From positions 3,162,001-3,226,000 of the forward strand of contig NZ_JAMSHO010000001.1 in the NCBI RefSeq assembly GCF_040147005.1: 64,000 bases of DNA, written 5' to 3'. The stretch comes from Halomonas sp. H10-9-1 (GTDB taxonomy: Bacteria; Pseudomonadota; Gammaproteobacteria; Pseudomonadales; Halomonadaceae). Position numbers and translations under genes: made by a program. Every line of letters begins with the position of its first letter. Position 1 is the first letter of the stretch. The notes beneath the pieces were generated by a model, which saw only the letters and a program-made list of their open reading frames with translations, did not search any database and had not been told where the DNA came from. Below, piece by piece: positions 21,965-30,490 of the stretch.

Positions 21965-22722
21965 TGCTAGCGCTGACCCTCCACAACTATCGCTTGCAAC
22001 CGGCCTTGACTCACCGGCTCGCCCAGGGCTACGCTTCATGTGCCTCGGCAAAATCCGTGGCCCGGTTTGGCGACCGGAAAGACACGCGGCGCACAAGCGC
22101 CCACCGTGAAGCTGGCGCTTTTTTTGCGCCTGGACTTCACGTCTGTGGCGGTCGTGCGTGGGAGCCCTCCGGGGCTGCCGGTTTCCGTGTGTGCCGGTTC
22201 GCCAACCCGCGTACGGCCGCCCCCAATCTGTTTGGCGACAGTGGGGACGGCTCCGACAACACACACGGAGCAATAACCATGGCCAAGCTGCGCCTATTCC
22301 CCACCCGAGATGCGTCTGCACGCGCCGCCGCTCACCGAGCGATGGCTCGAGCTGCCCTGTTCAGCGACAGCAGCACGCGCACCCGCCTGAAGCGTTACAA
22401 CCACCACACCGAGAAAGCCCGCGCCTTGGAGGAGCAGGCCGGCCACCCCTTGCACGTCGTCTACCTGGCCCGCTCAGCGACCCGCCTGGAGATCCACGCC
22501 CCTACCTGGCAAGACGCCCTTCGCCGGACTGGCCGCGCCGATGCGTGCCTGGTGGAGCAGACCGGCGAACGTGAGTTCGAGGTGACCTTCTCCGGCGAGT
22601 CCCCACGAGTCATCGACTACCGCCTTCACTACGGAACTGCCGCCGCTGCGCTCCGCGCTGTCCTGGATTATGTCGTTCATCACCTGGAAGTCGCCGCTGG
22701 CGCCCATGGGGTGGAGTCATGA
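21964..22722 (+). CDS. Ash/Icd-like phage protein with an internal second start
   Basis: A 252-residue frame starts at ATG 21964 with GGAGGGG upstream. The middle (SAKSVARFGDRKD, AHREAGAFF, RFANPRTAAPNLFGDSGDG) and the following TMAKLRLFP resemble the Ash/host-division-inhibitor (Icd-like) family common in P4-like satellites and prophages. An internal ATG at 22279 (MAKLRLFPTRDASARAAAHR) has its own GGAG seven to ten bases ahead and could give a 147-residue shorter product. The low-complexity N-terminal part and the conserved C-terminal part may therefore be separate proteins from nested starts. Function in the host is unknown. Confidence 0.6.
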   Translation: MLALTLHNYRLQPALTHRLAQGYASCASAKSVARFGDRKDTRRTSAHREAGAFFAPGLHVCGGRAWEPSGAAGFRVCRFANPRTAAPNLFGDSGDGSDNTHGAITMAKLRLFPTRDASARAAAHRAMARAALFSDSSTRTRLKRYNHHTEKARALEEQAGHPLHVVYLARSATRLEIHAPTWQDALRRTGRADACLVEQTGEREFEVTFSGESPRVIDYRLHYGTAAAALRAVLDYVVHHLEVAAGAHGVES

Positions 22723-22976
22723 ACCGCCTAAACCGCCTATCACTGGCCGCCGCCCACGCCGCCGAGATCCGCGATATTGTCGTCAGCATCTACGCCCTGA
22801 CCGTCATTCTCGAGAATGATGCCTGCCGAGACGCCAGCGATGATGAGCAGGCGGTGCTCGGCCCCTTCGAGCAGGGTGGTATTAACGGCGCCATCAAGCA
22901 CCTTGCCACCGCTGCTGAGGGATACGCCGGGGCCATCGAGGATCTGAACCGCAGTGGCGATGGAGGTGAGTCATGA
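22719..22976 (+). CDS. Hypothetical small element protein (85 aa)
   Basis: Starts MNRLNRLSLAAAHAAEIRDI at an ATGA overlap with the previous gene and ends with an ATGA overlap into the next, so it is part of one translationally coupled operon. The protein is helical and acidic with no motif I recognise. Confidence 0.6.
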   Translation: MNRLNRLSLAAAHAAEIRDIVVSIYALTVILENDACRDASDDEQAVLGPFEQGGINGAIKHLATAAEGYAGAIEDLNRSGDGGES

Positions 22977-23248
22977 CAGCCACCACCGACCTGATCGCCC
23001 TGCTGGATGACATCGGCCAGCGAGATGACGGCCTCGGCTGGGTCGCCAGAGGCCATGCCCGCCGATTCCAGCGCCCCGCCCGTTACACCCGCACCCGAGA
23101 GGATCAACTTCACAAGCTGGAGGGATTCGCCGAGCTGGTGGGGGCGCTGGCGCTGCTAGACCGGCGCACGACCGACCGCCTGGCCGACCTGATCAATGCC
23201 ACCTGGCAAGAGGTGTGGCGCGTCGAACGGAAGGAGGCAGCCCGATGA
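22973..23248 (+). CDS. Hypothetical small element protein (91 aa)
   Basis: Starts MTATTDLIALLDDIGQRDDG by ATGA overlap and overlaps the replication gene start at its end. The central part (RGHARRFQRPARYTRTREDQ) is basic and the rest helical. Position directly ahead of RepO/DnaB suggests a role in early functions, but nothing in the sequence fixes it. Confidence 0.6.
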   Translation: MTATTDLIALLDDIGQRDDGLGWVARGHARRFQRPARYTRTREDQLHKLEGFAELVGALALLDRRTTDRLADLINATWQEVWRVERKEAAR

Positions 23249-24186
23249 GCAAGGTCGCCAACATCCACGACCACGAGCGGTTCGAGGCGGCTGAGGCGCC
23301 GCCTCGGCCCGAGGGGGCGCAGGTGGAAGACCGCTTCGTGCGCATCAGTCACGAGATCTTAACGGCTGCCATGCAGTCGCGCATGACCAGCCGCGAAATG
23401 AAGATCTTCCTTGCAGCGGTGCGCGCCACTTTCGGTTGGCACCGGTCAACGGCCCGACTCTCGCAGCAAGCCCTGGCCGAGATGACCGGTCTGCCGGCGA
23501 AGCGCTGTAGCGAGGCGCTCAACAGTCTGCTGCGCAAGCGTGTGTTGATCCGCGAGGGCGGAAGCCGTTCCCCGGTCGGCATCAATACCCGCGTCGAGGA
23601 CTGGAATTTCGAGGCTCAACAAGCGCGAGTGACCCCAAAACGGCAGGCTGCGCCAAAGCAGGGTCACCGACCCCAAGATGGGGTCATTCAGCGTCCCCAA
23701 GATGGGGACACATATAAAGAAAGGAAAGATATTACTTCTCCTAACGGAGAAGAGTCGACGGCTGGCGCCGACGACGCGAACCCTGTCGACCAGGATCTCC
23801 TCGGCGGGATGCCGACACCCGAGCCGGCCAAGGCCAGGCGCACAGGACTACCACCCTGCCCCCACCAGGCGATCCTCGACCTGTGGGCCGAGGTCATGCC
23901 TGACAAGTGGCAACCGGTGCGCAGCCTGTGGCCCAACAGCTCGCGGGCCCGCAACCTCGCCGCCCGCTGGAAGACCGGGTTCGCGATCCTCAACGAGCAG
24001 GCCGGCGAACCGTTGTACACCGACGCCGCCACCGGGCTCGCATGGTGGGGTCGGTTCTTCCGATTCCTGCGTCGTTCCGAGTTCCTGATGCGCGACGACT
24101 CGAGCTGGTTCGGGCTGGACTGGATCTCGAAGGCCGAGAACTTCGAGAAGATCCTCTCGATGAAATACCACGGGGGTGACGCATGA
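23245..24186 (+). CDS. Phage replication protein O-like
   Basis: The 313-residue protein has an N-terminal winged-helix RepO domain (FVRISHEILTAAMQSRMTSR, ATFGWHRSTARLSQQALAEM, about residues 30-115), which in lambda-like phages binds origin iterons, then a polar linker and a C-terminal domain (WQPVRSLWPNSSRARNLAAR, LAWWGRFFRFLRRSEFLMRD) that in similar phage proteins loads the helicase. The start overlaps the preceding stop (ATGA at 23245). The DnaB-like gene overlaps its end, a classic initiator-helicase pair. In lambda O the origin lies inside the gene; the linker region (23630-23720) contains repeated CCCCAAGATGGGG-like units (23670-23682 and 23695-23709) that could be such iterons. Confidence 0.85.
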   Translation: MSKVANIHDHERFEAAEAPPRPEGAQVEDRFVRISHEILTAAMQSRMTSREMKIFLAAVRATFGWHRSTARLSQQALAEMTGLPAKRCSEALNSLLRKRVLIREGGSRSPVGINTRVEDWNFEAQQARVTPKRQAAPKQGHRPQDGVIQRPQDGDTYKERKDITSPNGEESTAGADDANPVDQDLLGGMPTPEPAKARRTGLPPCPHQAILDLWAEVMPDKWQPVRSLWPNSSRARNLAARWKTGFAILNEQAGEPLYTDAATGLAWWGRFFRFLRRSEFLMRDDSSWFGLDWISKAENFEKILSMKYHGGDA

Positions 24187-25574
24187 GCCTGCACAGCCTC
24201 GAGACCGAGCAGAGCGTGATCGGCGCCTGCTTGCTGGATAACAACCTCATCGATCGCGCTGCCGAGGTGCTGACCCACCAGGACTTCCACACCCTGGAGC
24301 ACGCGGTGATCTGGTCCGCCATGGTGCGGCTGCGCAGCGACGGCCAGGCCGTGGACGTGGTGAGTCTCTCCGAGTGCCTGGAGCACGAGCGCAGCAGCGA
24401 CGACGTGGGCGGACTGGCCTACCTGGCCGAAGTCGCGCAGAGCACCCCAAGCGCTGCCAACGGCGAGACCTACGCCGAGATCGTTGCCGACCTGGCTGGC
24501 CGCCGCCGGATGCTCGAGGAGCTGGCCAACCTTGAGGCGCTGGCGCGGGACCGGCAGCAAGCTTTGCCGGCAGTGGTGGATTCCGCTCAGGACCGGCTGC
24601 TGCGTCTGCTGCGCCACGATGGCGAGCAGGGTGCCGCCATCGGCGCCGACCTCGGCGACATGCTCGATGAGATCGACCGCCGCTGGAACGGCGACGAAGA
24701 CCCGATGGGCGTTTCCTTCGGCCTGGCCGACCTGGACGAGCGCACACTCGGCATGCACCCGGGACAGCTGATCCTGGTCGGGGGCCGGCCTGGAGCCGGC
24801 AAGACCGCCTTCGCGCTGAACGTGCTGCGCGCCAGCTGCGTCCGCGACCGCCGCCCCGCCGTGGTGTTCTCGATGGAGATGGATCGCCGCGCGCTGCGTA
24901 ACCGCATAACCGCCGCGGTCTGCGATGTACCGCTTCGTGCAATCCGCGACCCCAAGCAGCACATGACCCCGGAATACTTCGATCGCCTGGCGGGGATCCA
25001 TCTGCTCAAGGACGCCCCACTGATTATCGACGACCGGGCCGGTATGACGCCTGCACAGATCCGCCGGGCGGCCAAGCGGTGGCGCGACCACTACGGTGGC
25101 CTGGGGGTGGTGATGGTCGATTACCTTCAGCTGGCGCGCCCCGACCGTAAGCATGGCAGCCGTGAGCAAGAGGTCTCTGAGCTGTCGCGCGCGATGAAGC
25201 TGCTGGCCAAAGAGCTCCATTGCCCGGTGTTGGCGCTCTCCCAGCTCAACCGCGGGCTCGAGGGGCGGCAGGACAAGCGCCCGCACATGGCCGACCTGCG
25301 CGAGAGCGGCAGTCTGGAGCAAGACGCCGACCTGATCCTGTTCCTGTATCGCCACGAGGCCTATGAGCCCGACGACGAGCTGACCCAGGGGGTGGCCGAG
25401 ATCATCCTCGGCAAGCAGCGGGAGGGCGAGACCGGCACGGTCTACGTCACCGCCCGCCTCGCCAACGCCCGCTTCGAAGACCTCGACCGCATCCGCATCG
25501 CCCAGCTCATGGATGCCGCCAAGACCAAGAACACGCCGATGCGCAAACCTAAGTCCGCCCTGGAGATGATCTGA
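24183..25574 (+). CDS. DnaB-like replicative helicase
   Basis: The 463-residue protein is a full-length DnaB family helicase. The N-terminal domain starts MSLHSLETEQSVIGACLLDN. The RecA-like domain has Walker A GGRPGAGKTAF (K207), Walker B VVMVDYLQLA, the SQLNRGLEGRQDKRP segment and DLRESGSLEQDADLI. It would unwind the element's origin after loading by the RepO-like protein, using host primase and polymerase. Start overlaps RepO by four bases, and the next gene overlaps its stop by one base. Confidence 0.93.
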   Translation: MSLHSLETEQSVIGACLLDNNLIDRAAEVLTHQDFHTLEHAVIWSAMVRLRSDGQAVDVVSLSECLEHERSSDDVGGLAYLAEVAQSTPSAANGETYAEIVADLAGRRRMLEELANLEALARDRQQALPAVVDSAQDRLLRLLRHDGEQGAAIGADLGDMLDEIDRRWNGDEDPMGVSFGLADLDERTLGMHPGQLILVGGRPGAGKTAFALNVLRASCVRDRRPAVVFSMEMDRRALRNRITAAVCDVPLRAIRDPKQHMTPEYFDRLAGIHLLKDAPLIIDDRAGMTPAQIRRAAKRWRDHYGGLGVVMVDYLQLARPDRKHGSREQEVSELSRAMKLLAKELHCPVLALSQLNRGLEGRQDKRPHMADLRESGSLEQDADLILFLYRHEAYEPDDELTQGVAEIILGKQREGETGTVYVTARLANARFEDLDRIRIAQLMDAAKTKNTPMRKPKSALEMI

Positions 25575-25822
25575 TGATCGAGCGCTCCGACCTCTACACA
25601 CGCTGCGGCCTGCCTCCCTACACCGACCTGGACGATGGCGATGGCGTGCCGTGGGACCTCGACGAGCCGCCCGTGATGGACGAGGTGACCCGTTCGCAGC
25701 TGCTGGTGCTGATGAGCGAGCTGGTCGAGACACGAGATGTAACCGGTTGCCCTAAGGTGGCCGCCAACGTGAAGGCGCTGGGGCTGATCCTCACGCGCCA
25801 CGAGCCCAACGGTATCGGCTGA
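25574..25822 (+). CDS. Hypothetical small element protein (82 aa)
   Basis: Starts MIERSDLYTRCGLPPYTDLD overlapping the helicase stop by one base. It is acidic, with a helical middle (EVTRSQLLVLMSELVETRD). No function can be assigned; it probably belongs to the replication operon by coupling. Confidence 0.55.
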   Translation: MIERSDLYTRCGLPPYTDLDDGDGVPWDLDEPPVMDEVTRSQLLVLMSELVETRDVTGCPKVAANVKALGLILTRHEPNGIG

Positions 25823-25858
25823 AGCCGGTCCGCCACGACAACAACCTGGAGCCAAATT

Positions 25859-26416
25859 ATGACCATCCGACTCGAAAGCCTGCACAACCTCGATCCGCAA
25901 CAACTGATGCGGGACATCCACCAGCAGCTGGTCAGCACCTACGGCTTGCTATCCGCCCTGGCCCTCTCCGCGGATGAGCGCCGCGAGGAGGCTGATGCCG
26001 AGGGGGCTGTCTACATCACCCCGCTCAATGCCGGCCATGCCGAGGCGGCGGCCGGCTACCTGGCCGAGGAGGTGTTGCTGGCGCTGCGCATCTCGCAGCT
26101 GCTGCTGAACACCACACACGGCAACCACGAGCATCCGATCGATGCGAGCGGGCTCTCGGTGCTGGAGGCGCGTCGCCTGGCCTGCCTCACCGGCGAGCAC
26201 ACCGCGCTCGATGTCGGCGAGGCCCTGGGCACCCTGCTCAGTGGAGTGGTCGGCATCATCCGCCGACTCACCTACAACGCCGAGTTCATTGATGCGCTGG
26301 ATCCGCTGGTGCCAACGCTGATCATCATCACCCATCGGCTCGAGACTATCGACGCCCTCTCCTCCGCTTGGACCTCCATCCTGATGGCAGGCCCAGGAAA
26401 CCGACGCGCCGCCTGA
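25859..26416 (+). CDS. Hypothetical helical element protein (185 aa)
   Basis: Starts MTIRLESLHNLDPQQLMRDI with GGAG upstream (36 bases after the previous gene). Nearly all alpha-helical, with hydrophobic stretches (LLSALALSAD, LAEEVLLALRISQLLLNTT, LVPTLIIITHRLETI) but no clear transmembrane helix. Followed by a hairpin, so it closes the early operon. Function unknown. Confidence 0.6.
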   Translation: MTIRLESLHNLDPQQLMRDIHQQLVSTYGLLSALALSADERREEADAEGAVYITPLNAGHAEAAAGYLAEEVLLALRISQLLLNTTHGNHEHPIDASGLSVLEARRLACLTGEHTALDVGEALGTLLSGVVGIIRRLTYNAEFIDALDPLVPTLIIITHRLETIDALSSAWTSILMAGPGNRRAA

Positions 26417-26581
26417 GCGTGCTTCCCGGGGCGGCGGCTGTCCGCCCCGGCCTTCCTACTCGCACTTCCCGCCTTTGTCTGCCTGTGTCACGACAACCAG
26501 CGACACACCCTGTCGCTAAAAAAACACAATATGTGGAATATTTAGACGAATAAGCCACTCTATGTTGTATTAGCTGGATGG
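26417..26581. promoter_or_regulatory. Hairpin plus AT-rich control region before the late-type genes
   Basis: CCGGGGCGG (26425-26433) and CCGCCCCGG (26441-26449) form a terminator-like stem. Then comes GCGACA-CACCC-TGTCGC (26500-26516), an inverted repeat suited to a dimeric regulator, followed by the most AT-rich stretch of the element (26517-26575). It separates the replication operon from the tape measure and packaging genes and is a plausible activator-dependent late promoter. Confidence 0.45.
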
Positions 26582-26761
26582 ATGGACAGTGCTATGCCTT
26601 GCAGCAAACAACCAGGCCGCGGCCCGCAAGTTCGCCCCACGCAACGCCGGCGGATCGAGCTCTACCGCCAGCTGGACGAGTTGGCGCGGAAAGGTGATGC
26701 CAATGCCGCGGGTTGGCTGCTGCTGCTGAGCGGCGAGCCACCGCGGGCGGCAGCGAACTGA
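26582..26761 (+). CDS. Small basic element protein (59 aa)
   Basis: Reads MDSAMPCSKQPGRGPQVRPT, then RRRIELYRQLDELARKGDAN and AAGWLLLLSGEPP. A basic N-terminus with a helix and a short hydrophobic end resembles small DNA-binding or regulatory phage proteins. It is 58 bases before the tape measure gene and follows the AT-rich control region, so it may be the first gene of the late operon. Another start (ATG in PCS, 26594) is possible. Confidence 0.5.
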   Translation: MDSAMPCSKQPGRGPQVRPTQRRRIELYRQLDELARKGDANAAGWLLLLSGEPPRAAAN

Positions 26762-26819
26762 TACACGTAGGGGCGCCCGGGGCGGCGCCTCTCTCGTGCT
26801 GAGACGATAGGAGAGCCGC

Positions 26820-29612
26820 ATGGCGGACTTGGAAAAGACGGTTGCGATCATCTTCGAGGGCGTCGATCAGATGGGGGCGGGTGTGACCTCAGTCACCAAG
26901 CAGGTCGACACCCTGGCGGGATCCGTTCAGCAGGCGGCGCAGCCGATGGCCGACTTGACCCTCGGGGTGCTGAAGTTCGAGGGCGCGCTGCTCGCTGCTG
27001 GCGCTGCGGTCACCGCCCTGGCGGTCAAGATGGCCGGCGACTTCGACTCCTCCTTCCGTGAGATCACCACGCTGATCGACATGCCCGCCCAGGCGCTCGA
27101 CCAGTTCCGTGGTGACGTGCTGGACTACGCCAGCGGCTCGACCCAGGCGATCGGGGACGTGACCGCGGCGCTCTACAGCCTGGTGTCGGCCGGCAACGAT
27201 ACCGAGGAGGCCTTGACCCTACTGGCCAACGCTGAGGAGCTGGCGGTGGGCGGCAAGACCGAGCTTTCCACCGCGGCCAACGGCCTGGCGGGGGTGATGA
27301 ACGCCTACGGGGCCGAGGCCAGCAACGCGGAGCAGTATACCGACGCGATGTTCGTCGCCATGAAGAACGGCATGACGACCATCGACGAGCTGGCCAGCAG
27401 CCTGCCCCAGGTGACCGGCTTGGCGGCGCAGTTGGGGGTGGACTTCGACACCCTGGTATCAGCCGTCTCGGCGCTGACTACCACCGGGCTCTCGACCAGC
27501 CAGGCAGTGACCCAGGTGGGCGCCGCGCTCAACTCGATCCTGGGGCCATCCCAGCAAGCCAAGACCCTGGCCGACGAACTCGGGATCGAGTTCAGCGCCA
27601 CGGCCCTCGAGGCGAAGGGGCTCGACGGCTTCCTGCTCGACCTGGCCGAGGCGACCGGCGGCAACGCGGAGCAGATGAACACCCTGTTCGGCTCCACCGA
27701 GGCAACCCGCGCGGTGCTGGCGCTGATCGGCCCGGTGGCGGAGCAGTTCGGCATCAACCTCGACGACATGAGCGAGAAGGCGGGGGCTACGGCCACGGCC
27801 TTCGGCAAGATGGCCGATGACATCGGCAACGGGACGACCCGCATCCAGAACGCGATGCTTGGGGTGCTGGTGGGGATCGGCCAGCCGGTGCTCGACGAGT
27901 TCTCGGGGATCCAGGAAGCCATCGCCGAGATCTTCAACGCCATCGGCGCATCGATCGACGATGGCCAGCTGAGCCAGTTCACCAGCTTGCTGGAGAGCGT
28001 GTTCCAGGACGTCGAGGCGACCCTGCAGGACGTGGCGCAGAACCTACCCGAGGCCCTGGAGCTGGCCGACTGGTCCGGCTTCCTCGACGGGATCGAGGCG
28101 ATCCGCACTGCCGTCTCGGAGCTGTTCGACGGGGCGGACCTGTCCACGGCCGAGGGGCTGGCGCAGGTGATCACCAAGTTGGGCACCGGCTTCGAGCTGC
28201 TGAGCGAGTACACCGCGGGGGCCATCACCGCCATCGGTCCGTTCATCGAACAGCTGGCAAACCTGGCCGGCTGGATCATGGAGGTCGACCCGGCGTGGGT
28301 CGCGATGATGGGTACCATCGGTGGGAGTGCGGTCGTGCTGACCACGGTGCTCTCCGCCTTCAGTTCCTTCCTGAACATCCTCAACAGCCTGGCGGGGGCC
28401 AAGGGCGCGATCCCGGCGGTGACCGGCGCCTCGAGCAAGCTGGCCACTGCGCTGGGGACCAGCAGCACGGCCGGGCTATGGGGGGCGGCCCTGGGCGCAG
28501 CCTACGGGGTGAAGCAGCTGTATGACCGCCTCGCCGCGTTCAACAGCTTCAAGCTGACGTTTTCCGATGAGCTCGAGGAAGAGCTCAACCAGATGAGCGG
28601 CGCCCAGAAGGCGGCGACCGAGGTCTCGTTGTTCTCGGTGCAGAAGATCGCCGAGGCCTATGTGGGGCTCTCCGATAAGTTCGGCTGGGGCGACGACGCG
28701 GCCGCCGACCTCAAGGTGGTGTCCGAGGAGGCCATTGAAGCGGCTAAGGCGGTGGTCGGCCTGGGCGCCGATGCGAAGGACGCCAGCGGCGCCCTGGGCG
28801 ACATGGCTGGCGCCGCCAACCCGGCAGCCCAGGAGGTGGCCAAGATCGAGCAGGCGGCCATCGAGGCGGCCAAGGCGGTGGCTGGCCTGGGCGAGGGTGA
28901 GGAGGAGATCAAGAAGCTGGACACGGCCGCGGTGGATGCGGCCCTGGCGGTGGCCAGGATCGGCGACAACGAGGCCATCAACGTGCTCTCCGCCGACATC
29001 GACGACACCAGCCGGTATGTCATGGGGCTCGACGGCAACTTGATCGACGTCAACAGGACCATCTCGGTGCTCGGCGACGTGACCAAGGGGGTGGGCGACG
29101 AAGCTGAGGAGGGCGCCAAGAAGTTCGGCGAGATGGAGCAGGCGGCGATGGAGCTCGCCAGTAACGAGCGCATCGCGGCGATGGAATTCTCGGCGAGCAT
29201 CGCGGTGGCCGGCCTGGAGGCCGACGCCCAGAAGGCTGAGGCCATCATGGGCTCGCTCGGCACCACCATCGAGAGCACAAGCCAACTGCTAGACGGACTC
29301 TATGGCGAGCGCTACGGCAACGATGACCTATCGCGATGGGACCAGGTGGGGCTCGAAAGCTCCATCCGCAAGCAGAAGGAAGCCCAGCAGGCGGCCGCCA
29401 AACTCCAGAACGAATATGCCAAGGCCCAGATCGAGAACCTGAAGGCGCGGACCCAGGCCCTACAGAGCGGCGAGGGGCTGATCAAGATCGACTCCACCGG
29501 ACTGGAGCCGGCGCTTGAAATGATCATGTGGGAGATCATCGAGAAAGTGCAGATGCGCGCCAACGCCGAGGGCGCGGAGTTCCTGCTCGGCCTCAACAGC
29601 GGAGGAGCCTGA
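26820..29612 (+). CDS. Phage tail tape measure protein (TP901 type)
   Basis: The 930-residue protein has the TP901 core domain in its first third (AVKMAGDFDSSFREITTLID, LYSLVSAGNDTEEALTLLAN, LAGVMNAYGAEASNAEQYTD, FGSTEATRAVLALIG). Hydrophobic segments follow at about residues 48-72 and 495-530 (MMGTIGGSAVVLTTVLSAFS), and a long alanine-rich helical C-terminal half contains two similar blocks (EEAIEAAKAVVGLGADAKDA and EQAAIEAAKAVAGLGEGEEE). Tape measure proteins set tail length and are ejected into the cell during infection. AGGAGA precedes the start. What is odd is the context: there is no tail tube, chaperone, baseplate or fibre gene in the element. Confidence 0.93.
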   Translation: MADLEKTVAIIFEGVDQMGAGVTSVTKQVDTLAGSVQQAAQPMADLTLGVLKFEGALLAAGAAVTALAVKMAGDFDSSFREITTLIDMPAQALDQFRGDVLDYASGSTQAIGDVTAALYSLVSAGNDTEEALTLLANAEELAVGGKTELSTAANGLAGVMNAYGAEASNAEQYTDAMFVAMKNGMTTIDELASSLPQVTGLAAQLGVDFDTLVSAVSALTTTGLSTSQAVTQVGAALNSILGPSQQAKTLADELGIEFSATALEAKGLDGFLLDLAEATGGNAEQMNTLFGSTEATRAVLALIGPVAEQFGINLDDMSEKAGATATAFGKMADDIGNGTTRIQNAMLGVLVGIGQPVLDEFSGIQEAIAEIFNAIGASIDDGQLSQFTSLLESVFQDVEATLQDVAQNLPEALELADWSGFLDGIEAIRTAVSELFDGADLSTAEGLAQVITKLGTGFELLSEYTAGAITAIGPFIEQLANLAGWIMEVDPAWVAMMGTIGGSAVVLTTVLSAFSSFLNILNSLAGAKGAIPAVTGASSKLATALGTSSTAGLWGAALGAAYGVKQLYDRLAAFNSFKLTFSDELEEELNQMSGAQKAATEVSLFSVQKIAEAYVGLSDKFGWGDDAAADLKVVSEEAIEAAKAVVGLGADAKDASGALGDMAGAANPAAQEVAKIEQAAIEAAKAVAGLGEGEEEIKKLDTAAVDAALAVARIGDNEAINVLSADIDDTSRYVMGLDGNLIDVNRTISVLGDVTKGVGDEAEEGAKKFGEMEQAAMELASNERIAAMEFSASIAVAGLEADAQKAEAIMGSLGTTIESTSQLLDGLYGERYGNDDLSRWDQVGLESSIRKQKEAQQAAAKLQNEYAKAQIENLKARTQALQSGEGLIKIDSTGLEPALEMIMWEIIEKVQMRANAEGAEFLLGLNSGGA

Positions 29613-29613
29613 C

Positions 29614-30054
29614 ATGGCGGATAACCTGCCCCTTGAACAGCAATACCAGAACCAGCTTATCGAGCTCGTCGGGGCTGAGCGCCTGCAGAAACTCGCCCAC
29701 GACCATCGCGAGCAGGTCGCCGAGAGCATGGCGATGCTACTGCACAACCCGCCCGGGATCGCCTCGACAGAGGTGAAGGAGGCGGCGCTTGCTTTCGCGA
29801 ACACCCAGGGGGAGGCCGCGGCCGATGCCTACGAGCGGCTCCTCCGGACAATGAACAGCTATCGCCTTGCGGCGGCAGCCACCGAGGAGATGGAGAAGCT
29901 CAAGGCTTTCGAGAACGGCCTGGCCGCCCTGGTCGGCGCGCGTGGCAAGTGGATCAAGGAGGAGCTCCACTACCAGGGCCGGGCACGGCAGCACCGCGCC
30001 GAAGCGTTGCGCATCAAGGCGCTGATCGAAAAAGGTCCCGGGGGGATCCACTGA
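29614..30054 (+). CDS. Hypothetical helical protein after the tape measure (146 aa)
   Basis: Starts MADNLPLEQQYQNQLIELVG one base after the tape measure stop, so it is coupled to it. Wholly helical and charged (EEMEKLKAFENGLAALVGAR, WIKEELHYQGRARQHRAEAL). Its place beside the tape measure would suit a chaperone or a partner of that protein, but tail chaperones normally precede the tape measure gene, and no motif supports the idea. Confidence 0.6.
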   Translation: MADNLPLEQQYQNQLIELVGAERLQKLAHDHREQVAESMAMLLHNPPGIASTEVKEAALAFANTQGEAAADAYERLLRTMNSYRLAAAATEEMEKLKAFENGLAALVGARGKWIKEELHYQGRARQHRAEALRIKALIEKGPGGIH

Positions 30055-30055
30055 G

Positions 30056-30490
30056 ATGAACGCGACGATGCTCAAGGAGCTGCGCGAGCGCAAGACAGCC
30101 GCCCAGCAACGACGCGACTACCACCACCAGCAGTTCGATGAAGTGCTGGCCGACCTCAAGGCGCTCGGTGCCGAATGTGGCGGAGTGTACTGCCCCAAGG
30201 TGAAGGCAGCGGGCGCAACGCTATCGCGCACGACCCGGGGGGAGGTCTACCCGCCCTTCCAGGCCTTCGCCGACGCCCTGCTGGCCTACGCCCGCACCAA
30301 GCCCGGCGAAAACCAGGGGGAGGGGGTGACCCGCCTGGCCAATCTCGCCATGCACCTTATGCGCGAAATGGCACACCACATCAAACGCGAAGAGCAAGCG
30401 CAGCAGGAGGTCCATTGCTACCAGGCGCTGGCCAGCGGGCTCCGCAAGCCCACCTCGCGGCTAGCCTACCCGGGAGGCCTCCAGGCATGA
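30056..30490 (+). CDS. Hypothetical helical protein (144 aa)
   Basis: Starts MNATMLKELRERKTAAQQRR one base after the previous gene. The N-terminal coiled-coil (RRDYHHQQFDEVLADLKALG) is followed by CGGVYCPKV, a Cys pair that could bind metal, and a long helical C-terminus (LANLAMHLMREMAHHIKREE). Function unknown; coupled to the tape measure operon. Confidence 0.6.
   Translation: MNATMLKELRERKTAAQQRRDYHHQQFDEVLADLKALGAECGGVYCPKVKAAGATLSRTTRGEVYPPFQAFADALLAYARTKPGENQGEGVTRLANLAMHLMREMAHHIKREEQAQQEVHCYQALASGLRKPTSRLAYPGGLQA

Noticed and set aside
23688..25733. 681-codon minus-strand frame opposite RepO and DnaB
   Set aside because: Antisense shadow; the plus-strand proteins have clear domains and coupled starts.
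27305..28468. Minus-strand frame opposite the tape measure gene
   Set aside because: Serine-rich low-complexity translation typical of antisense to alanine-rich coding sequence.
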